Of a stretch of 64,000 nt of DNA, positions 53,187-59,794 are shown piece after piece. The stretch spans positions 62,001 to 126,000 of the forward strand of contig NZ_REFW01000001.1 in the NCBI RefSeq assembly GCF_003688855.1, given 5' to 3'. The notes under the pieces are model-generated. The model was not told the DNA's origin. It did not search any database and was given only the letters and a program-made list of their open reading frames with translations. This DNA is from Tessaracoccus antarcticus (GTDB taxonomy: Bacteria; Actinomycetota; Actinomycetes; Propionibacteriales; Propionibacteriaceae). Positions within the stretch are counted from its first letter, which is position 1. Every line of letters begins with the position of its first letter. Position numbers and translations under genes: made by a program.

Positions 53187-54337
53187 GACAGCCCCGCCCA
53201 TTCCCGAAGTCGCGCGGCACCGCTGCCCCACTCCACGCCTCCTGGACTGAAGCCGACGGCGGGTTCAATGCGGACCCCGCCGTCGGTTTCGCGCGTGAAC
53301 AACCCCATCTCGGCCACACCGCGTGTGCCATCCGGCCGGCGTCGAACATGGACGGCGACCCGGAGCGCCGAGGCGAGCTGGGCGTGGCACGCATCGCGGC
53401 CCAGTCCACCCAGCGCGGCGAGGGCCTCCAGCCGCGCGGGGACATCGGCCACAGAGTTGGCGTGCACCGTGCCGCATCCCCCTTCATGCCCCGTGTTGAG
53501 GGCGGTCAGCAGGTCGCAGAGTTCCCCACCCCGCACCTCCCCCACCACGATGCGGTCGGGCCGCATCCTCAGGGCCTGGCGCACCAGCGCCGTCAGCGTG
53601 ATCCCGCCCACGCCCTCGGTGTTGGGGGGTCGACCCTCCAGCCGCAGACAGTGCGGATGGTGGGGTGCAAGTTCCCGGGCGTCCTCGACCACCACGATGC
53701 GCTCCGACGCCGGCACCAACCCGAGCATGGCGGCCAGAAGCGTCGTCTTGCCGGACCCGGTGCCTCCGCTGATCAGAAACGGAACACGCTGCGCCACCAT
53801 CCCCACCAGCAGCGCGTGGGCGTCAGGCGCCAGCGATCCCTGGTCCATGAGTTGCTGCAGTGTCAGCCCGGACGGGGCAGGGATGCGCAGGGAGATGCAG
53901 GTTCCCGGCGAGGCGACGGGCGACAACACTGCGTGCAGACGGGTGCCGTCGGCCAGCCGGCCGTCCACGAACGGCTGGGAGTCGTCGAGACGTCGCCCGG
54001 CGGCCGTGGCCAGCCGGATGGCCAGGCGTCGAACCTGCTCGTCGTCAAACATCACCACGTTGGTGCGTTCCAGACCCCGGCCCCTGTCGATGAACACACC
54101 GTCGGTGCCGTTGACCACCACATCCGTGACACCAGGCGTCCGCAGGAGATCCTCCAGTGGACCGGCGCCGATGCTGTGTCGCCGCAAGACCTCCATGGTG
54201 TCCAGCAGCACGTGGTCCGTCACCACCACACCCAGCCCGCGCAGGGCGGTGGCCACGTCTGCGGGTGTGTGGGGGCGTGCCAGTCTCCCGAGAACGGACT
54301 GCAGGGCCTGCAGATGCTTCTCATCCATCAGGTCCAC
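53183..54337 (-). CDS. tadA: TadA/CpaF-type ATPase
   Basis: The 384-residue secretion ATPase that drives pilin export. Walker A GGTGSGKTT near residue 195, the Asp box and Walker B in DRIVVGEVRGGE, and the His box GTVHANS are all intact. The N-terminal domain contains DVVVNGTDGVFID, shared with CpaF proteins. ATG 54337 overlaps the Ssd-like gene by 10 nt. Rv3659c-like. Confidence 0.93.
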   Translation of the reverse strand: MDLMDEKHLQALQSVLGRLARPHTPADVATALRGLGVVVTDHVLLDTMEVLRRHSIGAGPLEDLLRTPGVTDVVVNGTDGVFIDRGRGLERTNVVMFDDEQVRRLAIRLATAAGRRLDDSQPFVDGRLADGTRLHAVLSPVASPGTCISLRIPAPSGLTLQQLMDQGSLAPDAHALLVGMVAQRVPFLISGGTGSGKTTLLAAMLGLVPASERIVVVEDARELAPHHPHCLRLEGRPPNTEGVGGITLTALVRQALRMRPDRIVVGEVRGGELCDLLTALNTGHEGGCGTVHANSVADVPARLEALAALGGLGRDACHAQLASALRVAVHVRRRPDGTRGVAEMGLFTRETDGGVRIEPAVGFSPGGVEWGSGAARLREWAGLS

Positions 54338-55362
54338 CCCCGCACAACCCGCGCGACGTCCCGACGAAATCTCCTGGCCGGACCGGAGGTGATGCCGACA
54401 CCCATCCCGGAGAGCCTGGGGACTGCGGAGTCATGTCGCACGACCCCCAACAGGGGAAGTCCCAGCGCGTGGGAGACGGCCTCGGCCGGCAGCGTGGCCC
54501 CCGGCCCCGTGCGGACGAGGAGCTGGGCGCCGACCGGTTCGTGCTGCTCCATCACCATCCGGGCAGCCGCCACACCACGCACGTGCGCGGCCACCACGAC
54601 CGCAACCTGGGCATCGACGAGCCAGTTGAGGTGCCGCCCGTCACCGGTGTCCACCACCACCACGTCGTGCGACCGCCCAAGGCTCCGCAGGACGGCGTCG
54701 ACAGCCGCGCGTGTGGGCGGCGGCTGCCGCTCCCGGCCCAGCGGCAGCACGGACACGCCATCGCCGGTGACGAGTTGCTCGCCCAGGCTCCCCAGCTCGC
54801 CCGTGGCACCGGCGAGGTCCTTCCACCGCACACCCGATGCGGCCTCAAGGCCCAGCAGTAGGTCCAGCCCGCCCCCGAACTCGGCCAGCTCCACGACCGC
54901 CACCCGCTGACCCCCACGGGCGGCCAGCAGGGACAGCCCAACGACCAGCGAACTGGTTCCCACACCTCCGGACCCACCCACCAGGGCCAGCAGGCGCGCG
55001 CCGGGGTCCGGCCGGTCCGTGCGCCGCGACATCACCTCGGCGAGCTGCGCGGACGACTGGGGCAGTGCCAGCGCGGGGACCCGCAGTTCCGCGGAGGCGG
55101 CCAGCAGGGCCGAATCGGCCTGCCCCACCACCCACGTGTCCCCGTGTGACCGCGGAAGGGCCGCCGCCCTGGCAGCCATGTCCGGACCCACGAGCCGCAG
55201 ACCCGCCGTCGACCAGAGACCCCTCAGTTCCTCCATGTCCCCGGCCACCTCCACCGTGACGCCCAGCGCCAGCGCCGTGGCGGACACTGCGTCGACGAGC
55301 GAAGCGTCACGTGTGACGAGCAGGCATTCCAGATCCTCCGAGGCGGTCCTCACGAGGGACAT
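54328..55362 (-). CDS. ssd: Ssd/TadZ-like protein with degenerate P-loop
   Basis: A 344-residue protein resembling the septum-site-determining protein Ssd (Rv3660c) and TadZ/CpaE pilus-localising factors. Residues 1-120 look like an atypical receiver domain, and the rest is a MinD/ParA-like fold with LLALVGGSGGVGTSSLVVGLSLLAARGG. In that motif the signature lysines of Walker A (KGGxGKT) are replaced, so ATP hydrolysis is doubtful. VVVVDTGDGRHLNWLVDAQVAVVVA is the remnant of the switch region. It leads the Tad operon and probably positions the apparatus. ATG 55362 (MSLVRTASED) is preferred over upstream codons. Confidence 0.85.
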   Translation of the reverse strand: MSLVRTASEDLECLLVTRDASLVDAVSATALALGVTVEVAGDMEELRGLWSTAGLRLVGPDMAARAAALPRSHGDTWVVGQADSALLAASAELRVPALALPQSSAQLAEVMSRRTDRPDPGARLLALVGGSGGVGTSSLVVGLSLLAARGGQRVAVVELAEFGGGLDLLLGLEAASGVRWKDLAGATGELGSLGEQLVTGDGVSVLPLGRERQPPPTRAAVDAVLRSLGRSHDVVVVDTGDGRHLNWLVDAQVAVVVAAHVRGVAAARMVMEQHEPVGAQLLVRTGPGATLPAEAVSHALGLPLLGVVRHDSAVPRLSGMGVGITSGPARRFRRDVARVVRGWT

Positions 55363-55450
55363 GGTGGGCTGCCCCACGGGCGAATCGTCAGACTCCCGTC
55401 CCGTTGTGGATAACCTGAGAACACACGACGTCCCACCCAACGAAAGTGTC

Positions 55451-56197
55451 ATGCCGAAGCACAACGCGATTCCGCCCGAAGCACTGACCTGGCTTGCCGC
55501 CTGGCCAGGTGTGCGCGCCCTGACGATCCATGGCGGCCCCACATTGGCCCGACGCCTGCTGGACGATGGCCACACCGTGTTCGCCATGGCCGCCACCGAA
55601 GCGGATGTGGACAAGCTTCGCGACGTCTCGGGTGCACTCCCGATCTGGGCCCGCCCCGAGGCCATGCCGATGGATCCCTGGCAGTTTGACGTGGTCATCA
55701 GCCATCAGGGGTTCCATCTCATGGACTCTTCCGCAGCGCTCCCCGAAATCGCCAGGGTGCTGCGACCCGGTGGCTGCCTCAGCGCGTCCTACATCGTCAG
55801 GGACGACTCCGTGCCGTGGGTGCGACGCCTCACGGCCCTGCTGCGCCACTACGACCCCGTCGCGATGCGCGGCAACTACGGACACGACAGCCTCCAGCGG
55901 TTGTCCTCCTCGAAGTATTTCCCCGAGGTGGAGCAGCGGGCCTTTCGCATCTGGCGGTCGGTGTCACTGGTGAACCTGCAGAATCTGGTGGCCTCGCAGC
56001 CGCTGTCAGCGAAGCTGGATGAGGGCCAGCGCTCCCGTCTCGCCTCCGAGGTGCGGGACCTGTACCAGCACTCCGTGCGGCCCGGTGAGCATCTGCGGCT
56101 GCCGTTCCAACTCCTGTGTTCGCGCGCCTGGGTGAGCCACGACGAATTGACCGCGCCCGTGATGGCCCCCGACAACGGCATCAAGATCCACATGTGA
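55451..56197 (+). CDS. Degenerate SAM-dependent methyltransferase-like protein
   Basis: A 248-residue protein with the outline of a class I methyltransferase: the region VRALTIHGGPTLARRLLDDGH occupies motif I, FDVVISHQGFHLMD motif IV and EIARVLRPGGCLSASY motif V. The usual GxGxG is reduced to IHGGPT and the acidic motif II residue is unclear, so AdoMet binding may be weak or altered. It diverges from the Ssd-like gene across 88 nt with no obvious -10 box and precedes a holin-like membrane gene by 53 nt. Function unknown. Confidence 0.7.
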   Translation: MPKHNAIPPEALTWLAAWPGVRALTIHGGPTLARRLLDDGHTVFAMAATEADVDKLRDVSGALPIWARPEAMPMDPWQFDVVISHQGFHLMDSSAALPEIARVLRPGGCLSASYIVRDDSVPWVRRLTALLRHYDPVAMRGNYGHDSLQRLSSSKYFPEVEQRAFRIWRSVSLVNLQNLVASQPLSAKLDEGQRSRLASEVRDLYQHSVRPGEHLRLPFQLLCSRAWVSHDELTAPVMAPDNGIKIHM

Positions 56198-56250
56198 TGC
56201 ACGCTCGACCCGTTGGGCCATAGTCTTGTGCCGACGGCGAAAGGATGATG

Positions 56251-56766
56251 ATGGCCAACAGCGACACCGACACAACCCACAACGACTCGCGCGCAACCCT
56301 CAAGGACAGCGGCGCAACGTTCCAGCAGATCCGCGTTTCCCTCGCGGAGTTCGTCTCGAAGGAGACCGAACTGGCCAAGGCGGAGGTGATTCCCTCCGCC
56401 AAGCAGGCAGGCATCGGCTCCGGCATGATCGCCGGTGCAGGCGCCTTCGCTCTGCACGCACTGTGGATGATCATCATCGCCGTCGCCCTGGCCATCGCGT
56501 GGCTGTTGAACTCCGTGACGGTGCTGGGCCCGTGGGGATCCGGCACCATTGCGTTCGTCATCACGGCCGTGTTCTCACTACTGGTGGCATTCATCCTCGT
56601 GAAGCTGGGCCAGTCCCGGTTCAAGAAGGTGACCATGCCGGAGGCGACCATCGCCGAGGCCAAGGCCACGTTCACGGCAATCGGCGACTCCATCGGCGGC
56701 CGCGGCCCCGAGAAGGAACTCGCTGCCCGCAACACCATCGAGGGCTCTACCGTCGTCGGGCGCTGA
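56251..56766 (+). CDS. Actinobacterial holin-X-like membrane protein
   Basis: A 171-residue protein with an amphipathic N-terminal part (IRVSLAEFVSKETELAKAEVI) and two membrane helices (MIAGAGAFALHALWMIIIAVALAIAWLL and GTIAFVITAVFSLLVAFILV), the layout of PF07332 'phage holin family' proteins. It is a chromosomal family not tied to phages and of unknown role. Three consecutive ATG codons (56245, 56248, 56251) follow AAAGG; the third gives the best spacing. A TAGTCT -10-like sequence is at 56221-56226. Confidence 0.78.
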   Translation: MANSDTDTTHNDSRATLKDSGATFQQIRVSLAEFVSKETELAKAEVIPSAKQAGIGSGMIAGAGAFALHALWMIIIAVALAIAWLLNSVTVLGPWGSGTIAFVITAVFSLLVAFILVKLGQSRFKKVTMPEATIAEAKATFTAIGDSIGGRGPEKELAARNTIEGSTVVGR

Positions 56767-56774
56767 CCCGCGGC

Positions 56775-57398
56775 TCAGTCGCGCAGGAACCGATCGGGGA
56801 CGTCAACGACGACGCTGGCGTCCCACGGCCTGGCCCACCCGGCCAGTTCCAGCGCCTCGTCGAGCAGATGGGCCGTGAAACCCCAGATGAACAACTCCCC
56901 GGCCAGGAACGCGGGTCCGACGTAGCCGCCCGGGTGCCGGCTGCGCACTCTCGCAGCCGGATCCACGAGGCGTGACACCTGCAACGAATGCACGGCTCCC
57001 ACCTCGCGGGGGTCGGCGGGCCACAGCTCAACGGAGCCGTCCCACACTCCTATCACGGGAGTGACGTCGAAGTTGCTGGCCGCCACCCACGCCGCGGGCA
57101 ATTCCCCGATCACACGCACCAACCGGTGGTCCAACCCCACCTCCTCCTGCGCCTCCCGCAAGGCGGCGTCGATGATGGTGGGGTCTGTTGGTTCCATGGC
57201 GCCGCCGGGGAACGCCACCTGCCCTGCGTGTCGACGCATGGTGATGGCACGCTCGATGACGGTGACTCTGGGATCGGCTTCGTCGGTGAACAGCATCAGA
57301 ACCCCCGCTCGACGCCCGCCGCGTGGGCGACGGATACCACTGGAGTCGGGCAGCGCGGCGGCCAGTCCCGTGAGAAGTTGGGCGAAAGCGTCGTTCAC
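56775..57398 (-). CDS. Nudix hydrolase, CoA pyrophosphatase type
   Basis: A 207-residue enzyme with the Nudix box GGAMEPTDPTIIDAALREAQEEVGL (Gx5Ex7REUxEExGU satisfied) and the preceding RHAGQVAFPGG and later WEFTAHLLDEAL-like segment (GFTAHLL) of CoA pyrophosphatases (NudL/PCD1). Likely cleaves CoA derivatives to 3',5'-ADP and 4'-phosphopantetheine. The GTG at 57398 overlaps the tlpA stop (GTGA), so it is the last gene of the five-gene operon. Confidence 0.88.
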   Translation of the reverse strand: MNDAFAQLLTGLAAALPDSSGIRRPRGGRRAGVLMLFTDEADPRVTVIERAITMRRHAGQVAFPGGAMEPTDPTIIDAALREAQEEVGLDHRLVRVIGELPAAWVAASNFDVTPVIGVWDGSVELWPADPREVGAVHSLQVSRLVDPAARVRSRHPGGYVGPAFLAGELFIWGFTAHLLDEALELAGWARPWDASVVVDVPDRFLRD

Positions 57399-57988
57399 GA
57401 CACCCCCAGGTACTCGGCCATGAGGTTGCGGAGTTGCTGCGTGGAGTCGATGCCTCCGACGTGCCGGCCGACAACCCGTCCATCAGAGGCCACGAACAGG
57501 GTGACGGGCAGGCCCGGCACCTTCAGGGGCGTCTGCAACGTCCGCTCCATGTCCATGACGTGCGGGTACGTCCATCCGACGAGGCCGGCGAACTCGATGG
57601 CCCAGTCGGGCTGGGGGTCCTGGTAGTTGATGCCCAGGAAGGTGACCCCGTCGGCCTCAGCGGACGCCTCGGTGAGGAACGCCGACTCCTCACGGCACGG
57701 CCCACACCACTGCGCCCAGAAGTTCACCACCATGGGTTCCCGCGGCAGGCCCGCAAGGTTCACGACCTGATCCGTCCCGAGGCATGGAAGAGCCGTCTTC
57801 GGGAGTCCGTCGGCAACGGGTTCTGCGTTCTGGTCGGTCTCCGGGCATTCCGGCAGTCCGTACTGGACCCGCAGGGCGTTGAGGTCGGCCGTGGCGCTGG
57901 GGGTCGGGGCGGTTTCAGCACCCGAGGAGGCGCACGCAGACATGGCAAGAAGTGCCGTCAGCACCACCGCCACCAGCGTTCGCCTCAC
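57395..57988 (-). CDS. TlpA/ResA-type thioredoxin lipoprotein
   Basis: A 197-residue exported thioredoxin-fold protein. The N-terminal RRTLVAVVLTALLAMSAC has a lipobox-like end, with Cys19 as the likely lipidated residue. The redox site is Cys95-Gly-Pro-Cys98 in WAQWCGPC, and VPGLPVTLFV holds the cis-Pro. It should reduce or transfer disulfides outside the membrane, for example in cytochrome c or protein folding. GTG 57988 overlaps the nth stop as GTGA, which decides the start. Same place as Rv3673c in M. tuberculosis. Confidence 0.88.
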   Translation of the reverse strand: MRRTLVAVVLTALLAMSACASSGAETAPTPSATADLNALRVQYGLPECPETDQNAEPVADGLPKTALPCLGTDQVVNLAGLPREPMVVNFWAQWCGPCREESAFLTEASAEADGVTFLGINYQDPQPDWAIEFAGLVGWTYPHVMDMERTLQTPLKVPGLPVTLFVASDGRVVGRHVGGIDSTQQLRNLMAEYLGVS

Positions 57989-58671
57989 GACCGGGGCTCT
58001 CTGATCATGGCGCGCGCCTTGACAGGATCCGTCTCGCCCGTGCCGTAGCTGGGGCAGAGATCGGACAGGACGCAGGCCCCGCAGGCGGGCCCGCGGGCGT
58101 GGCAGCAGCGGCGCCCGTGCCAGATGACGCGGTGGCAGAGCACCACCCACTCCGACGGATCGAAGAGCGCCCCCACTGCCTGCTCCACCACGTCCGGTTT
58201 CGTGGAGGCAACCCAGCCGAAACGGTTGGCCAGGCGGATCAGGTGGGTGTCGGGCGTGATGCCGGGGACATCGAACGCGTCACCCAGCACCACGTTGGCT
58301 GTCTTACGACCCACGCCCGGCAGCGTCACGAGTTCGTCCAGGGTTCCGGGCACCCTCCCGTCGAACTCGTCAACGATTCGGGTGGAGAGCCCGATGATGG
58401 ACGTGGTCTTGTTCCGAAAGAACCCGACAGGTCCGATGATCCGCTCGACGTCCTCACGCGGGGCTGCGGACAGGGCGGCGGCGTCGGGATAGCGGGCGAA
58501 CAATTCACGTGTGACGAGGTTGACGCGGCGGTCGGTGGACTGGGCGGACAGGACGGTGGCCACCAGGAGCTGAAAGGGGTTCTCGAAGTCGAGTTCGCAC
58601 CGGGCGTCGGGGTACGCCTCGCCCAGCCGAGCATTGACCTCGGCTGCCTGGTGCCTGTCCGCCGCTCTCAA
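57985..58671 (-). CDS. nth: Endonuclease III
   Basis: A bifunctional DNA glycosylase/AP lyase that removes oxidised pyrimidines. The 228-residue protein has the helix-hairpin-helix LPGVGRKTANVVLG with the catalytic Lys123 and Asp141 in PDTHLIRL. The C-terminal iron-sulfur cluster has Cys190, Cys197, Cys200 and Cys206, spaced C-X6-C-X2-C-X5-C. The TTG at 58671 immediately follows the ridA stop (TAG TTG); a leftward shorter GTG is less likely by family length. Confidence 0.95.
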   Translation of the reverse strand: MRAADRHQAAEVNARLGEAYPDARCELDFENPFQLLVATVLSAQSTDRRVNLVTRELFARYPDAAALSAAPREDVERIIGPVGFFRNKTTSIIGLSTRIVDEFDGRVPGTLDELVTLPGVGRKTANVVLGDAFDVPGITPDTHLIRLANRFGWVASTKPDVVEQAVGALFDPSEWVVLCHRVIWHGRRCCHARGPACGACVLSDLCPSYGTGETDPVKARAMIREPRS

Positions 58672-59133
58672 CTAGACCTCGACCACCAGTTCCACCTCGA
58701 CGGGTGCGTCAAGGGGGAGGACGCTGACGCCGACGGCGCTGCGCACGTGGGCTCCGTTCTCGGGCCCGAAAATCTCCGCAAGGAGTTCCGAGGCACCGTT
58801 GGCGACCTGCGGTTGCTCCAGGAAGTCGACGGTGCTCGCCACGTAGACCACCACCCGCACCACCCGCAGGATGGCGTCGACGCCACCGGCCTGGTCGGCC
58901 ACGGCAGCAACGGCGTTGAGGGCCGCGGTCCGTGCGGCGTCGCGGCCCACGTCAGTGGTCACCGCACCACCCAGCTTCCCGGTGGCGACCAGGGTGCCAC
59001 CGGAGAGCGGGAGTTGCCCGGACGTCCAGATCAGGTCGCCTGAGCGGCGGGACGGCACGTACGCAGCCAGCGGCGCGGCCACCGGCGGCAAGGTGATGCC
59101 CGCCGCGGCAAGCCGCTCGGACGCCGAACGCAT
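58672..59133 (-). CDS. ridA: RidA family enamine/imine deaminase
   Basis: A 153-residue protein of the YjgF/YER057c/UK114 fold, which destroys reactive enamine and imine intermediates formed by PLP enzymes. IWTSGQLPLSGG and the region RTAALNAVAAVADQAGGVDAIL and VYVASTVDF are conserved. The usual active-site Arg of RidA (in GxxRxAxG) is not obvious, since the segment reads GAHVRSAVGVSVLP, so its exact activity could differ. ATG 59133 shares one base with the stop of the upstream DUF4177 gene (TGATG). Confidence 0.85.
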   Translation of the reverse strand: MRSASERLAAAGITLPPVAAPLAAYVPSRRSGDLIWTSGQLPLSGGTLVATGKLGGAVTTDVGRDAARTAALNAVAAVADQAGGVDAILRVVRVVVYVASTVDFLEQPQVANGASELLAEIFGPENGAHVRSAVGVSVLPLDAPVEVELVVEV

Positions 59134-59294
59134 CAGTCGCCCTTGAGCGGCCGCTTGAAGTAGCCGACGAGGGTGTCCGGGTTCGGTCCGGGAGCCAACT
59201 GGATGAGCTCCCAGCCGTCGGCACCGAAGTTGTTGAGGATCTGCTGTGCCACGTGGGACAGGATCGGGGCCGTGAAGTATTCCCATTTAGTCAT
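59133..59294 (-). CDS. DUF4177-like 53-residue protein
   Basis: A short gene found by direct reading: MTKWEYFTAPILSHVAQQIL, then NNFGADGWELIQLAPG and GYFKRPLKGD. The WEYxxxP opening and GWELIQ are typical of small DUF4177 proteins found just before ridA in actinobacteria. Function unknown. TAAGCT lies 6 nt before the ATG at 59294, and the TGA overlaps the ridA start by one base, so this gene heads the five-gene operon. Confidence 0.85.
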   Translation of the reverse strand: MTKWEYFTAPILSHVAQQILNNFGADGWELIQLAPGPNPDTLVGYFKRPLKGD

Positions 59295-59300
59295 GTGGCC

Positions 59301-59306
59301 AGCTTA
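59301..59306 (-). promoter_or_regulatory. -10 box of the DUF4177-ridA-nth-tlpA-nudix operon, leaderless
   Basis: TAAGCT on the minus strand, 6 nt before the ATG at 59294. The only promoter seen for the five coupled genes. Confidence 0.6.
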
Positions 59307-59362
59307 GTCATCTGGCCACTCGACTGCCCGGGGAGCGGGACCCGTCCGTCGTCGCCGCGCCG

Positions 59363-59647
59363 TCAGCCGGCCTGGATCTCGGCGGGGAACCCGACGAGCA
59401 CGTCGTGCCAGGACTCGATGTCTGGTCGGGTCCGCAGCAGGTGCCTGCGTTCCCTCTCGGTCATCCCTCCCCACACACCCCATTCGATGCGGTTGTCCAA
59501 CGCCTCAGCCAGGCATTCGGAACGCACGGGGCAACCCATGCAGACCGATCGTGCCCGCTTCTGATCCTTCCCCTCGGGGAACAGGGCGTCAGCCATTTCA
59601 CGACACTTTGCAAGCATCGTCCATTCACTCACTTCTGCCAACGACAT
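59363..59647 (-). CDS. whiB4: WhiB-family redox regulator (WhiB4-like)
   Basis: A 94-residue iron-sulfur regulator. Cysteines 15, 36, 39 and 45 form the 4Fe-4S site (C-X20-C-X2-C-X5-C), and GVWGG at residues 57-61 is the family turn before the basic end. Members sense oxygen, nitric oxide or redox state and act with the housekeeping sigma factor. GGGAGGG is a strong ribosome site. The gene is divergent from ponA across 147 nt, the same arrangement as whiB4-ponA2 in M. tuberculosis; the symbol is given by that synteny. Confidence 0.88.
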   Translation of the reverse strand: MSLAEVSEWTMLAKCREMADALFPEGKDQKRARSVCMGCPVRSECLAEALDNRIEWGVWGGMTERERRHLLRTRPDIESWHDVLVGFPAEIQAG

Positions 59648-59781
59648 CAGTGCCCTCCCTTGCGCAACTGGTGGTCCGTTGGGACCGACCGTAGCGCATA
59701 GCGGGCCCAGCGCAACAGTGGGTTCCCGGCCGGACTTGGGGACCCGGCCGCCGCGAAGTCGGGATACCGGTCCCGGTCACG

Positions 59782-59787
59782 TAGAAT
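59782..59787 (+). promoter_or_regulatory. -10 box of ponA, leaderless
   Basis: TAGAAT, 7 nt before the ATG at 59795. A near-consensus -10 box. Confidence 0.65.
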
Positions 59788-59794
59788 CCAAGCC

